A DNA stretch of 64,000 nucleotides from Cupriavidus necator A5-1 (GCF_000744095.1 NZ_JQLI01000003.1:62001-126000), one strand, 5' to 3'. Counted from the stretch's first letter, positions 8,141-18,222 are shown. Numbers and translations are program-made. Notes: generated from the sequence alone by a model not told the origin.

Positions 8141-11100
8141 GTGGACCAAACGAAAAACCTCTCGGCCCAAGCGCAGACCAGCGAGCAAACCAGCGAGTCT
8201 TCCTCCGCCATCGCCTTGCGCCCGCAGGCCCAGGGCCTGTATGACCCGAGCAACGAGCACGACGCCTGCGGCGTCGGCATGGTCGCGCATATCAAGGGCA
8301 AGAAGTCCCACGAGATCATCTCCCAGGGCCTGAAGATCCTGGAAAACCTGGACCACCGGGGTGCCGTCGGCGCGGACGCGCTGATGGGCGACGGTGCCGG
8401 TATCCTGATCCAGATCCCCGACCAGTTCTACCGCGAGGAAATGGCCGCGCAGGGCGTGAGCCTGCCGCCCGCCGGCGAATACGGCGTGGGCATGATCTTC
8501 CTGCCCAAGGAACACGCCTCGCGCCTGGCCTGCGAACAGGAACTGGAGCGCACCGTCCGCCTGGAAGGCCAGGTCGTGCTGGGTTGGCGCGACGTGCCGG
8601 TCGACTGCAACATGCCGATGTCGCCGACGGTGCGCAAGACCGAGCCGGTGATCCGCCAGATCTTCATCGGTCGCGGCCGCGACATCATGACCACGGATGC
8701 GCTGGAACGTAAGCTCTACGTCATCCGCAAGACCGCCAGCCATGCCATCCAGGCGCTCAAGCTCAAGCACGGCAAGGAATATTTCGTGCCGTCGATGTCG
8801 GCCCGTACCGTGGTGTACAAGGGCCTGCTGCTGGCCAACCAGGTCGGCGAGTACTACCTGGACCTGCAGGACCCGCGCGCCGTCTCGGCCCTGGCCCTGG
8901 TGCACCAGCGCTTCTCGACCAACACCTTCCCGGCCTGGGAACTGGCCCACCCGTACCGCTTGGTCGCCCACAACGGCGAAATCAACACGGTCAAGGGCAA
9001 CGTCAACTGGATCAACGCACGTACCGGCGCGATCTCGTCGCCGGTGCTGGGCGACGACCTGCCCAAGCTGTGGCCGCTGATCTACCCGGGCCAGTCCGAC
9101 ACGGCATCGTTCGACAACTGCCTCGAACTGCTGACGATGGCCGGCTACCCGCTCGTCCACGCGATGATGATGATGATCCCGGAAGCCTGGGAACAGCACA
9201 CGCTGATGGACGACAACCGTCGCGCCTTCTACGAGTACCACGCCGCCATGATGGAGCCGTGGGACGGCCCGGCCGCGATCTGCTTCACCGATGGCCGCCA
9301 GATCGGCGCCACGCTGGACCGCAACGGCCTGCGCCCGGCACGTTTCTACGTGACCGAGGACGACGTCGTGGTGCTGGCGTCGGAAGCCGGCGTGCTGCCG
9401 TTCCCCGAGTCGCGCATCGTTGAGAAGTGGCGCCTGCAGCCGGGCAAGATGTTCCTGATCGACATGGAACAGGGCCGCATCATCGAGGACAAGGAACTCA
9501 AGGACAACCTGGCGAACGCCAAGCCGTACAAGAGCTGGATCGACGCCGTCCGCATCAAGCTGGACGAGATCGACGCCAAGCCGGAAGACGTCGCCGCCGA
9601 GAAGAAGCCCGTGGCCAAGCTGCTGGACCGCCAGCAGGCCTACGGCTACACCCAGGAAGACGTCAAGTTCCTGATGGCGCCAATGGCACTGGCCGGCGAA
9701 GAAGCCACCGGCTCGATGGGCAACGACTCGCCGCTGGCGATCCTGTCGTCCAAGAACAAGACGCTGTACCACTACTTCAAGCAGCTGTTCGCCCAGGTCA
9801 CCAACCCGCCGATCGACCCGATCCGCGAGAACATGGTGATGTCGCTGGTGTCGTTCATCGGCCCGAAGCCGAACCTGCTCGAGCTGAACAACATCAACCC
9901 GCCGATGCGCCTCGAAGTGTCCCAGCCGGTGCTGGACTTCAAGGACATCGCCAAGATCCGCAATATCGAGCACTACACCGGCGGCAAGTTCCGTTCGTAC
10001 GAACTGAACATCTGCTACCCGACCGCGTGGGGCAAGGAAGGCATCGAAGCGCGCCTGGCCTCGCTGTGCGCCGAAGCCGTGGATGCGGTGCGTTCTGGCT
10101 ACAACATCCTGATCGTGTCGGACCGCCGCGTGGATACCGACCATGTCGCGATCCCCGCGCTGCTGGCCACGTCCGCCATCCACCACCACCTGGTGGAGAA
10201 GGGCCTGCGCACGTCCACCGGCCTGGTGGTCGAGACCGGCACCGCGCGTGAAGTGCATCACTTCGCGCTGCTGGCCGGCTACGGCGCCGAAGCCGTGCAC
10301 CCATACCTGGCGATGGAAACCCTGGCTGACATGGCCAGCGGCCTGTCGGGCGACCTGTCGCCCGAGAAGGCGGTGAAGAACTTCGTCAAGGCGATCGGCA
10401 AGGGCCTGTTCAAGGTGATGTCCAAGATGGGCATCTCCACCTACATGTCGTACACCGGCGCGCAGATCTTCGAAGCCATCGGCCTGTCGCGCGAGCTGGT
10501 GCAGAAGTACTTCCACGGCACGCCGTCGAACGTCGAGGGCATCGGCATCTTCGAGGTCGCCGAGGAAGCGCTGCGCCTGCACAAGGACGCCTTCGGCAAC
10601 AGCCCGGTGCTGGAGAATATGCTCGACGCCGGCGGCGAGTACGCCTTCCGTATCCGCGGTGAAGAGCATATGTGGACCCCGGACTCGATCGCCAAGCTGC
10701 AGCACTCGGTGCGCGCTGACGACGGCAAGGGCGCCTACCAGACGTACAAGGAATACGCCAACATCATCAACGACCAGAGCAAGCGCCACATGACGCTGCG
10801 CGGCCTGTTCGAGTTCAAGGTCGATCCGGCCAGGGCGATTCCGCTGGAAGAAGTCGAGCCCGCCAAGGAGATCGTGCGGCGCTTCGCCACCGGCGCGATG
10901 TCGCTCGGCTCGATCTCGACCGAAGCCCACACCACGCTGGCGCTGGCGATGAACCGCATCGGCGGCAAGTCCAACACCGGCGAAGGCGGCGAGGACGAGA
11001 AGCGCTACCGCAACGAGCTGCGCGGCATCCCCATCAAGCAGGGCGATACCCTCAAGGGCCTGCTGGGCGACGGCGTAATCGAGAAGGACCTGGAGCTGCG

Positions 11101-12946
11101 TGAAGGCGATTCGCTGCGCTCCAAGATCAAGCAGGTGGCGTCGGGCCGTTTCGGCGTGACCGCCGAGTACCTGGCGTCGGCCGACCAGATCCAGATCAAG
11201 ATGGCGCAGGGCGCCAAGCCCGGCGAGGGCGGCCAGCTGCCCGGCCACAAGGTCTCGGACTACATCGGCAAGCTGCGTTACTCGGTGCCGGGCGTGGGCC
11301 TGATCTCGCCGCCCCCGCACCATGACATCTACTCGATCGAGGATCTGGCACAGCTGATCCACGACCTGAAGAACGTCAACCCGTCGTCGGATATCTCGGT
11401 CAAGCTGGTGTCTGAAGTCGGCGTCGGCACCGTGGCAGCGGGCGTGTCCAAGGCCAAGGCCGACCACGTCGTGATCGCCGGCCATGACGGCGGCACCGGC
11501 GCCTCGCCGTGGTCGTCGATCAAGCACGCCGGCACGCCGTGGGAGCTGGGCCTGGCCGAAACGCAACAGACGCTGCTGCTCAATGGCCTGCGCAACCGCA
11601 TCCGCGTGCAGGCCGACGGCCAGATGAAGACCGGCCGCGACGTCGTCATCGGCGCGCTGCTGGGCGCCGACGAGTTCGGCTTCGCCACCGCGCCGCTGGT
11701 TGCGGAAGGCTGCATCATGATGCGCAAGTGCCACCTGAACACCTGCCCGGTGGGGGTGGCCACGCAGGATCCGCAGCTGCGCAAGAAGTTCCAGGGCAAG
11801 CCGGAACACGTGGTCAACTTCTTCTTCTTTGTGGCAGAAGAAGCCCGCGAGATCATGGCGCAGCTGGGCATCCGCAAGTTCGACGAGCTGATCGGCCGCG
11901 CCGACCTGCTCGACACCAAGCCGGGCGTCGAGCACTGGAAGGCGCGCGGCCTGGACTTCAGCCGCATCTTCCACCAGGTGTCGCTGGGCGCGGACGTGCC
12001 GCTGTACCACACCGACGTGCAGGACCACGGACTGTCGCCGGAAGCCGGCAAGGCGCTGGACCACGTGCTGATCGCCAAGGCCCGTCCGGCGATCGAGAAG
12101 GGCGAGCGCGTCTCGTTCATCCAGCCGGTCAAGAACGTCAACCGTACGGTGGGCGCGATGCTGTCCGGCGTGGTCGCCAAGCAGTACGGCCACGAAGGGC
12201 TGCCCGACGACACCATCCACATCCAGCTGCAAGGCACCGCCGGCCAGTCGTTCGGCGCGTTCCTGGCGCACGGCATCACGCTGGACCTGGTGGGCGACGG
12301 CAACGACTACGTCGGCAAGGGCCTGTCGGGCGGCCGCGTGATCGTGCGCGCCCCGCACGAGTTCCGCGGCGACCCGACCCGCAACATCATCGTCGGCAAC
12401 ACTGTGCTGTACGGCGCCATCGCCGGTGAAGCGTTCTTCAACGGCGTGGCCGGCGAGCGCTTCGCGGTGCGCAATTCGGGTGCGGTAGCAGTGGTGGAAG
12501 GCACCGGCGACCACGGTTGCGAATACATGACCGGCGGCACGGTGGTGGTGCTGGGCGGCACCGGACGCAACTTCGCGGCCGGCATGTCGGGCGGCGTGGC
12601 CTACGTCTACGACGAGGACGGCCTGTTCGACAAGCGCTGCAACACCTCGATGGTGGCGCTGGAAGCGGTGCTGGCCTCGGCCGACCAGCAGAAGGGCCAG
12701 CCCGAGGCTTCGTGGCACAAGGTCGACGGCAAGCGCCAGCTGGATGAAGTCATCCTGCGCAACCTGATCGAGCAGCACTTCCGCTACACCGGTTCCGAGC
12801 GCGCCAAGGCGCTGCTGGCCGACTGGACCACGGCACGCCGCAAGTTCGTCAAGGTCTTCCCGACCGAGTACAAGCGCGCGCTGGGCGAGATGTACGCCAA
12901 GGAACAGGCCGCCCGCGACAGCGACCGCGAAGCCATCGCGGCCTGA
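8141..12946 (+). CDS. gltB: Glutamate synthase (NADPH) large subunit GltB
   Basis: GltB hydrolyses glutamine, channels ammonia to 2-oxoglutarate and makes glutamate, using electrons from GltD. I chose the GTG at 8141 (1601 residues). The frame stays open to 7964, but that upstream stretch reads as Pro/Arg-rich noise. With this start the N-terminal nucleophile is C43 in EHDACGVGM, exposed after removal of a 42-residue propeptide. The glutaminase domain spans about 43-470, followed by the central domain. The FMN and iron-sulfur synthase domain has the 3Fe-4S cysteines C1191, C1197 and C1202 (CIMMRKCHLNTC). The C-terminal Gly-rich beta-helix (GXXG repeats such as TGGTVVVLGGTGRNF) closes the protein. 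gltD follows after 115 bases. Confidence 0.97.
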   Translation: MDQTKNLSAQAQTSEQTSESSSAIALRPQAQGLYDPSNEHDACGVGMVAHIKGKKSHEIISQGLKILENLDHRGAVGADALMGDGAGILIQIPDQFYREEMAAQGVSLPPAGEYGVGMIFLPKEHASRLACEQELERTVRLEGQVVLGWRDVPVDCNMPMSPTVRKTEPVIRQIFIGRGRDIMTTDALERKLYVIRKTASHAIQALKLKHGKEYFVPSMSARTVVYKGLLLANQVGEYYLDLQDPRAVSALALVHQRFSTNTFPAWELAHPYRLVAHNGEINTVKGNVNWINARTGAISSPVLGDDLPKLWPLIYPGQSDTASFDNCLELLTMAGYPLVHAMMMMIPEAWEQHTLMDDNRRAFYEYHAAMMEPWDGPAAICFTDGRQIGATLDRNGLRPARFYVTEDDVVVLASEAGVLPFPESRIVEKWRLQPGKMFLIDMEQGRIIEDKELKDNLANAKPYKSWIDAVRIKLDEIDAKPEDVAAEKKPVAKLLDRQQAYGYTQEDVKFLMAPMALAGEEATGSMGNDSPLAILSSKNKTLYHYFKQLFAQVTNPPIDPIRENMVMSLVSFIGPKPNLLELNNINPPMRLEVSQPVLDFKDIAKIRNIEHYTGGKFRSYELNICYPTAWGKEGIEARLASLCAEAVDAVRSGYNILIVSDRRVDTDHVAIPALLATSAIHHHLVEKGLRTSTGLVVETGTAREVHHFALLAGYGAEAVHPYLAMETLADMASGLSGDLSPEKAVKNFVKAIGKGLFKVMSKMGISTYMSYTGAQIFEAIGLSRELVQKYFHGTPSNVEGIGIFEVAEEALRLHKDAFGNSPVLENMLDAGGEYAFRIRGEEHMWTPDSIAKLQHSVRADDGKGAYQTYKEYANIINDQSKRHMTLRGLFEFKVDPARAIPLEEVEPAKEIVRRFATGAMSLGSISTEAHTTLALAMNRIGGKSNTGEGGEDEKRYRNELRGIPIKQGDTLKGLLGDGVIEKDLELREGDSLRSKIKQVASGRFGVTAEYLASADQIQIKMAQGAKPGEGGQLPGHKVSDYIGKLRYSVPGVGLISPPPHHDIYSIEDLAQLIHDLKNVNPSSDISVKLVSEVGVGTVAAGVSKAKADHVVIAGHDGGTGASPWSSIKHAGTPWELGLAETQQTLLLNGLRNRIRVQADGQMKTGRDVVIGALLGADEFGFATAPLVAEGCIMMRKCHLNTCPVGVATQDPQLRKKFQGKPEHVVNFFFFVAEEAREIMAQLGIRKFDELIGRADLLDTKPGVEHWKARGLDFSRIFHQVSLGADVPLYHTDVQDHGLSPEAGKALDHVLIAKARPAIEKGERVSFIQPVKNVNRTVGAMLSGVVAKQYGHEGLPDDTIHIQLQGTAGQSFGAFLAHGITLDLVGDGNDYVGKGLSGGRVIVRAPHEFRGDPTRNIIVGNTVLYGAIAGEAFFNGVAGERFAVRNSGAVAVVEGTGDHGCEYMTGGTVVVLGGTGRNFAAGMSGGVAYVYDEDGLFDKRCNTSMVALEAVLASADQQKGQPEASWHKVDGKRQLDEVILRNLIEQHFRYTGSERAKALLADWTTARRKFVKVFPTEYKRALGEMYAKEQAARDSDREAIAA

Positions 12947-13061
12947 GCGCAGCACCGACGCAGCGACGGTCCGCGGCAGCCGCCGCGGACCGACAAGATA
13001 CTGACCCCACAGCGAGGCCGGCGACGCCGCCGGTCCCGCGCAGCATGACCAAGGACGCAAC

Positions 13062-14525
13062 ATGGGTAAGGCGACTGGCTTTCTCGAATTTCCGCGCCAG
13101 AATGAGGGCTACGAACCGGTAGTCAAGCGCGTGAAGCACTATAAGGAATTCGTGTTTGCGCTGTCCGACAGCGAAGCGAAGCTCCAGGGTGCGCGCTGCA
13201 TGGACTGCGGCATCCCGTTCTGCAATAACGGCTGCCCGGTCAACAACATCATCCCCGACTTCAACGACCTGGTGTACCGCCAGGACTGGAAGTCGGCGAT
13301 CGAGGTGCTGCACCAGACCAACAACTTCCCCGAGTTCACCGGCCGCATCTGCCCGGCACCGTGCGAGGCCGCCTGCACGCTGGGCATCAATGAGCTGCCG
13401 GTCGGCATCAAGTCGATCGAGCACGCCATCATCGACAAGGCCTGGGAAGAGGGCTGGGTCGCGCCGCAGGCGCCCAAGCACCGGACCGGCAAGACCGTGG
13501 CCGTGGTCGGCTCCGGCCCCGCCGGCCTGGCCGCCGCGCAGCAGCTGGCACGCGCCGGCCATGACGTGACCGTGTTCGAGAAGAACGACCGCATCGGCGG
13601 CCTGCTGCGCTATGGCATCCCCGACTTCAAGATGGAGAAGACGCTGATCGACCGCCGCATGGAGCAGATGCAGGCCGAAGGCGTGACCTTCCGCGCCGGC
13701 GTGATGGTGACCGACGGCGAACTGCCGGCCGGCATCAAGAACTACGCGCGGGAAACCATCTCGGCCCAGTCCCTGATGGACCAGTTCGACGCCGTGGTGC
13801 TGGCGGGCGGCTCGGAAGTGCCGCGCGATCTGCCGGTGCCGGGCCGCGACCTCGCCGGCATCCACTTCGCGCTGGAATTCCTGATCCCGCAGAACAAGGA
13901 AGTGGCCGGCGACGGTGAAAACGAGATCCGTGCCGAAGGCAAGAACGTGATCGTGATTGGCGGCGGCGATACCGGCTCCGACTGCGTCGGTACGTCCAAC
14001 CGCCACGGCGCCACCTCGGTGACCCAGTTCGAACTGCTGCCGCAGCCGCCGGAAGAAGAGAACAAGCCGCTGGTGTGGCCGTACTGGCCGATCAAGCTGC
14101 GCACCTCGTCCTCGCACGACGAAGGCTGCGAGCGCGACTGGTCGGTCGCCACCAAGGAATTCATCGGCGAGAACGGCAAGGTCACCGCGCTGAAGGCCTG
14201 CCGCGTCGAATGGAAGGACGGCCGCATGCAGGAAGTGGAAGGCAGCGAGTTCATTCTGCCGGCCGACCTGGTGCTGCTGGCGATGGGCTTCACCAACCCG
14301 GTGGGCTCGATGCTGGAAGCGTTCGGCGTGGACACCGACGCGCGCAAGAACGCCAAGGCCGCGACCGAGGGCGAGCGCGCCTACCACACCAACGTGCCCA
14401 AGGTGTTCGCCGCCGGCGACGTGCGCCGTGGCCAGTCGCTGGTAGTGTGGGCGATCCGCGAAGGCCGCCAGGCCGCGCGTTCGGTCGACGCCTTCCTGAT
14501 GGGCCACAGCGACCTGCCGCGCTGA
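13062..14525 (+). CDS. gltD: Glutamate synthase (NADPH) small subunit GltD
   Basis: GltD takes electrons from NADPH through FAD and passes them to GltB. The 487-residue length is normal. N-terminal cysteines for 4Fe-4S centres are C46, C49, C54 and C58 (CMDCGIPFCNNGC) and C97, C101 and C105 (ICPAPCEAAC). The FAD-binding Rossmann motif VVGSGPAGLAAAQ lies at about 150-162 and the NADPH-binding motif VIGGGDTGSDCVG at about 307-320. The C-terminal FAD segment is VFAAGDVRRGQSLVVWA. An AAGGA ribosome site precedes the ATG at 13062. It lies 115 bases after gltB and is followed by a strong terminator, so the two form one operon. Confidence 0.97.
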   Translation: MGKATGFLEFPRQNEGYEPVVKRVKHYKEFVFALSDSEAKLQGARCMDCGIPFCNNGCPVNNIIPDFNDLVYRQDWKSAIEVLHQTNNFPEFTGRICPAPCEAACTLGINELPVGIKSIEHAIIDKAWEEGWVAPQAPKHRTGKTVAVVGSGPAGLAAAQQLARAGHDVTVFEKNDRIGGLLRYGIPDFKMEKTLIDRRMEQMQAEGVTFRAGVMVTDGELPAGIKNYARETISAQSLMDQFDAVVLAGGSEVPRDLPVPGRDLAGIHFALEFLIPQNKEVAGDGENEIRAEGKNVIVIGGGDTGSDCVGTSNRHGATSVTQFELLPQPPEEENKPLVWPYWPIKLRTSSSHDEGCERDWSVATKEFIGENGKVTALKACRVEWKDGRMQEVEGSEFILPADLVLLAMGFTNPVGSMLEAFGVDTDARKNAKAATEGERAYHTNVPKVFAAGDVRRGQSLVVWAIREGRQAARSVDAFLMGHSDLPR

Positions 14526-14543
14526 TCCACGGGCTTCGGCCGC

Positions 14544-14586
14544 AAAGGAAAGCCCGCCTGGTGCAAGCCGGCGGGCTTTTTCCTTT
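14544..14586. terminator. Bidirectional terminator between gltD and the GNAT gene
   Basis: AAAGGAAAGCCCGCC (14544-14558) pairs with GGCGGGCTTTTTCCTTT (14570-14586) around a short loop. T-runs on both strands serve the convergent genes gltD (+) and the acetyltransferase (-). Confidence 0.85.
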
Positions 14587-14602
14587 GGCGCTGGCTCGGC
14601 GC

Positions 14603-15142
14603 TCAGTCCGCCAGCGCGCGTTCCATCAGCACCGCGTTCGCGCCATAGCCGGCCAGCTTGGCGGCATGCCGCGACGCCGTCCCGGCGGCCACCGGCGCGT
14701 ACCCAAGCCTGCGCCACCATGACGCGGCCGACTGCACCGCGATCAGCCGCGAACGCCTGAGCTCGGCCGAGCGCGCTGCCGCCAGCGCCGCCGCATACAG
14801 TCTTGGCGCCAGGCCAGCGCCGCGCCCGGCGGGCGCCACGGCCATGTCATGGACGAACCACGTCAGCGACTCCGGCGCGGACGCACCGCGCCAGCCGTCG
14901 TCCAGCACGCCATCCAGCGGCGGCAGGCTGGCTTCGAGCCAGGGGTGGGTGAACAGGTAGGCGGCGAGGGCGCCCGGGTCGCGTGGGTCCGGCGCGACCC
15001 AGCAGGTGGCAGGGGACAGCGCGAGCCGGCTGGCCAATGCCCGCTCGCTTTCGAGCAGCACCTCTGTGTAACAGCTGGCCTGCACCGCCAGCACGGCCGG
15101 CAGGTCCGCGGCCACCATCGGCCGCAGCGTGAAAATCGTCAT
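14603..15142 (-). CDS. GNAT family N-acetyltransferase
   Basis: This 179-residue protein carries a Gcn5-related acetyltransferase fold. The N-terminus starts with a typical first strand (FTLRPMVAADLPAVLAVQ). The acetyl-CoA pyrophosphate loop is VAPAGRGAGLAPRL at about 103-116, and the C-terminal strand and helix contain WWRRLGYAPV. The protein presumably transfers an acetyl group from acetyl-CoA to a small molecule or protein, but the acceptor cannot be told from the sequence. It is transcribed alone on the - strand, convergent with gltD and sharing its terminator. An unusually high Ala content (about one in five residues) fits the local GC-rich composition rather than transfer from elsewhere. 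Confidence 0.8.
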   Translation of the reverse strand: MTIFTLRPMVAADLPAVLAVQASCYTEVLLESERALASRLALSPATCWVAPDPRDPGALAAYLFTHPWLEASLPPLDGVLDDGWRGASAPESLTWFVHDMAVAPAGRGAGLAPRLYAAALAAARSAELRRSRLIAVQSAASWWRRLGYAPVAAGTASRHAAKLAGYGANAVLMERALAD

Positions 15143-15376
15143 CGCGCGATTATAGCCGGCGACCCCTGCCGGGCCCGTCCACGATGGCGCCTGATGGCAG
15201 GTTTGGCAAGCCTGTACAAGGCCTTCAGGGTTCTCCCGGCTATGGTTTACGTGTCTGTAGGGGCCCGGGCAATGTCCCTACAATTTTTAAGAAACCATTA
15301 ACGGAAACCGCCTCGCAAATCCTTTTTCCCCAGAACCCGCTCGCGGTCTTCTCAGGAGATCGTCCGGAGGAAATTG

Positions 15377-16465
15377 ATGTCCGAAGTGCGCAATTTGTCG
15401 CAGCTTTGGCGAGGTAAAGCGAAGTTCACGACGGAGCGCGGCGCTTGGGCGCGGCTCTGCCGCTGGCTGCAACCTTTCCTGTGCTTGTACGCGCTGGGGT
15501 GTGCCACGCTCGCGCTCGCGGTACCTGCCATGCCCGCGCTTGCGGGGCCGCAGCTGGCGCGTGCCATCTCGTTCCCGGATCGCCCGATGCGCCTGATCGT
15601 GCCGTTCCCGGCGGGCGGCGTGGCCGACGCCGTCGCGCGCATGCTGGCCGAGCGCCTGTCAGCGCGCCTGGGCGTGCCGATGGAGGTTGACAATCGCCCT
15701 GGCGCGGCCGGCACCACCGCCGGCGATGTCGTCGCCAAGGCCAGTTCCGATGGCCATACGCTGCTGTTCCACCAGGCCAATATGCTGATCCAGCCCGGGC
15801 TGGAGCCGGTGCCCTATGACGTCGTGCGCGACTTCACGCCGGTGGCGCGCGTTGCCACCACGCCGCTGTTCCTGGTGATCGACGCGCGGCTGCCGATGCG
15901 CACGCCGGAGCAATGGATGACGGCGGTGAGGTCCAACCCCGGTTCGTACAGCTACGGCTACGGCCAGCCCGGCAGCCCCTCGCACCTCTATGCCGAATAC
16001 GCGGTACGCGGGATCCCCAACAGCGTGCCGCTGGTGACCGCCAAGGGCGAGGCCGCGGTGGTGCAGGAGATGCTGGCCGGCCGCATCAGTGCCTGCTTCT
16101 GTTCCTTCGCCGCGGTGCAGAGCCAGGTCAGGAGCGGGGCGCTGCGGCTGATCGGCGTGACCGGCGTGGCGCGCTCGACGCTGGCGCCGCTGGTGCCGAC
16201 ACTGCAGGAGTCGGGCATGGAAGGCTATGCCGCGGTGGCGTGGTTCGGCGTGATGGCGCCGGCCAAGACCCCGCGTGCGATCGTGGCGCGGCTGGCGGGC
16301 GAACTCGACGGCGTCATGGCCGAGCGCGAGGTGCGTTCACGCCTGATGGCGGCGGGGCTGACGCCCTTGCGCGATTCGCCGGAAGCGTTCGCCACCGCGA
16401 TCCGCTCGGAGTCGATCCAGTGGCAGGTCATCCTCAAGGACGTCGCGCATACGCAGGAACCCTGA
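15377..16465 (+). CDS. Bug/TctC family tripartite tricarboxylate-type solute receptor
   Basis: This is an extracytoplasmic substrate-binding protein of the Bug family, 362 residues. The ATG at 15377 has GGAGG six bases upstream. An alternative TTG three bases earlier is less likely. The N-terminus is long: about 25 residues precede the hydrophobic segment (FLCLYALGCATLALAVPAMP), with cleavage near AMPALA. The mature part opens with FPDRPMRLIVPFPAGGVADAVARMLAE and contains NRPGAAGTTAGDVVAKA, the Bug signature regions that bind a carboxylate ligand. No tctA/tctB membrane genes are nearby, as is usual for the expanded Bug set in Burkholderiales. The ligand is unknown. Confidence 0.88.
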   Translation: MSEVRNLSQLWRGKAKFTTERGAWARLCRWLQPFLCLYALGCATLALAVPAMPALAGPQLARAISFPDRPMRLIVPFPAGGVADAVARMLAERLSARLGVPMEVDNRPGAAGTTAGDVVAKASSDGHTLLFHQANMLIQPGLEPVPYDVVRDFTPVARVATTPLFLVIDARLPMRTPEQWMTAVRSNPGSYSYGYGQPGSPSHLYAEYAVRGIPNSVPLVTAKGEAAVVQEMLAGRISACFCSFAAVQSQVRSGALRLIGVTGVARSTLAPLVPTLQESGMEGYAAVAWFGVMAPAKTPRAIVARLAGELDGVMAEREVRSRLMAAGLTPLRDSPEAFATAIRSESIQWQVILKDVAHTQEP

Positions 16466-16595
16466 GTCAAGAGCACTGGGCCGCACGCCAGAGAGCCGCC
16501 AATCCCGGTCGTTGAGCAGGGCCCGGAGATCGATTGTTCCAATCTGGTCAACGTAGCGTGTGACACACGGTACAGCGCGCCTAGGTAGTAGACCT

Positions 16596-16601
16596 TATAA
16601 T
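16596..16601 (+). promoter_or_regulatory. Putative -10 element for the mla operon
   Basis: A perfect TATAAT sits 26 bases before the mlaF GTG in a GC-rich intergenic region. No recognisable -35 box occurs 16-18 bases upstream, so the promoter may need an activator or be weak. Confidence 0.4.
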
Positions 16602-16627
16602 GCGCGACTGTCCCGACCGGTGCTAAC

Positions 16628-17446
16628 GTGACCGATTCTGCTCAAAACCTCGTCGAACTAAACGCGGTGGATTTCGCTTATGCGGACCACGGCAAGCCGA
16701 TCCTGTCCGGCCTGACCATGCAATTCCCGCGTGGCAAGGTGATCGCGGTAATGGGCGGCTCTGGTTGCGGCAAGACGACGGTGCTGCGCCTGATCGGCGG
16801 CCAGGTGCGTCCGCAGGCGGGCGCGGTGCGCTTTGCCGGCACCGATATCCACACGCTGGATACCCGCGGCCTGTACGCGGTGCGACGCCAGATGGGCATG
16901 CTGTTCCAGTTCGGCGCGCTGTTTACCGACTTGTCGGTGTTCGATAATGTGGCCTTCCCGCTGCGCGAGCACACCGACCTGCCCGACTCGATGATCCGCG
17001 ACCTGGTGCTGATGAAGCTCAATGCGGTCGGCCTGCGCGGCGCGCGCGAGCTGATGCCATCGCAGATCTCGGGGGGCATGGCGCGGCGCGTGGCGCTGGC
17101 GCGCGCGATCGCGCTGGATCCGGCGCTGCTGATGTATGACGAGCCCTTCGCCGGCCTGGACCCGATCTCGCTCGGCCTGACCGCGCGGCTGATCCGCAGC
17201 CTCAACGACGCACTCGGCGCGACCACGATCATCGTCTCGCACGACGTGCACGAGACCTTCCAGATCGCCGACTACGTCTATTTCATTGCCGACGGGCGCA
17301 TCGCCGCGCAGGGCGAGCCCGACGCGCTGCGCGCCTCCACCGACCCGTTCGTGCACCAGTTCGTCCATGCCGAGGCCGATGGCCCGGTGCCGTTCCACTA
17401 CCCGGGGCCCTCGCTGGCCGAGGACTTTGCCGGAGGTGCGCGGTGA
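16628..17446 (+). CDS. mlaF: Phospholipid transport ATP-binding protein MlaF
   Basis: MlaF is the cytoplasmic ATPase of the MlaFEDB complex, which moves phospholipids between the inner membrane and the periplasmic carrier MlaC to keep the outer membrane asymmetric. The 272 residues hold Walker A GGSGCGKT at 43-50, the signature ISGGMARR at about 147-154, Walker B LLMYDEP at 167-173 with D-loop FAGLDPI, and the switch histidine in VSHDVHET. Start is a GTG at 16628. The stop overlaps the mlaE GTG by 4 bases. It is the first gene of a run mlaF-E-D-A-C-B. Confidence 0.95.
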   Translation: MTDSAQNLVELNAVDFAYADHGKPILSGLTMQFPRGKVIAVMGGSGCGKTTVLRLIGGQVRPQAGAVRFAGTDIHTLDTRGLYAVRRQMGMLFQFGALFTDLSVFDNVAFPLREHTDLPDSMIRDLVLMKLNAVGLRGARELMPSQISGGMARRVALARAIALDPALLMYDEPFAGLDPISLGLTARLIRSLNDALGATTIIVSHDVHETFQIADYVYFIADGRIAAQGEPDALRASTDPFVHQFVHAEADGPVPFHYPGPSLAEDFAGGAR

Positions 17447-18222
17447 TCGGTTTCTTCACCACCATTGGCGCAGCGGTGCGCCGCAATGTGGCGGGCGTGG
17501 GCCATGCCACGCGCATGTTCATGACGCTGCTGGGCCTGTCGCCGGCGCTGCTGCGTCGTTTCCGGCTGGTGACCGACCAGGTCTTCTTTGTCGGCAACCT
17601 GTCGCTGGTGATCATTGCCGTGTCGGGCCTCTTTGTCGGCTTCGTGCTGGGCCTGCAGGGCTACTACACGCTCAACCGCTACGGTTCCGAGCAGGCGCTC
17701 GGGCTGCTGGTGGCGCTGTCGCTGGTGCGCGAGCTGGGGCCGGTGGTGACCGCGCTGCTGTTCGCCGGCCGCGCCGGCACCTCGCTGACCGCCGAGATCG
17801 GCCTGATGAAGGCCGGCGAGCAGCTGACGGCGATGGAAATGATGGCGGTGAACCCGCTGCAGCGGGTGATCGCGCCGCGCTTCTGGGCAGGTGTGATCGC
17901 CATGCCGGTACTGGCGGCGATCTTCAGCGCGGTGGGGATCCTGGGCGGCTACGTGGTCGGCGTGCAGCTGATCGGCGTGGACGCGGGCGCGTTCTGGTCG
18001 CAGATGCAGGGCGGCGTCGACGTGCGCGCCGACGTGCTCAACGGCGTGATCAAGAGCTTTATCTTTGGCATCGCCGTGACGTTTATTGCCCTGTACCAGG
18101 GTTTCGAGGCCAAGCCCACGCCGGAAGGCGTCTCGCGCGCGACCACCCGCACCGTGGTGATCGCATCGCTGGCCGTGCTGGGGCTGGATTTCCTGCTGAC
18201 CGCGCTGATGTTCAGCAACTGA
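17443..18222 (+). CDS. mlaE: Phospholipid transport permease MlaE
   Basis: MlaE is the inner-membrane permease of the Mla ABC transporter. The 259 residues contain five to six hydrophobic segments and the MlaE-family core (GLQGYYTLNRYGSEQALG, LVRELGPVVTALLFAGRAGT, MAVNPLQRVIAPRFWA). The EQLTAMEMM stretch is the coupling region for MlaF. The GTG start at 17443 overlaps mlaF, so the two are translationally coupled. The final segment GLDFLLTALMFSN is typical. mlaD follows after 64 bases. Confidence 0.95.
   Translation: MIGFFTTIGAAVRRNVAGVGHATRMFMTLLGLSPALLRRFRLVTDQVFFVGNLSLVIIAVSGLFVGFVLGLQGYYTLNRYGSEQALGLLVALSLVRELGPVVTALLFAGRAGTSLTAEIGLMKAGEQLTAMEMMAVNPLQRVIAPRFWAGVIAMPVLAAIFSAVGILGGYVVGVQLIGVDAGAFWSQMQGGVDVRADVLNGVIKSFIFGIAVTFIALYQGFEAKPTPEGVSRATTRTVVIASLAVLGLDFLLTALMFSN

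Noticed and set aside
8069..13063. Very long open frame on the - strand opposite gltB (about 1660 codons)
   Set aside because: It mirrors gltB in a GC-rich genome, with His/Arg/Ala/Asp-heavy composition and no family motifs. The + strand gene has full catalytic and iron-sulfur signatures.
12849..14720. 623-codon - strand frame opposite gltD
   Set aside because: It is antisense to a well-supported gene, and there is no ribosome site or family resemblance.
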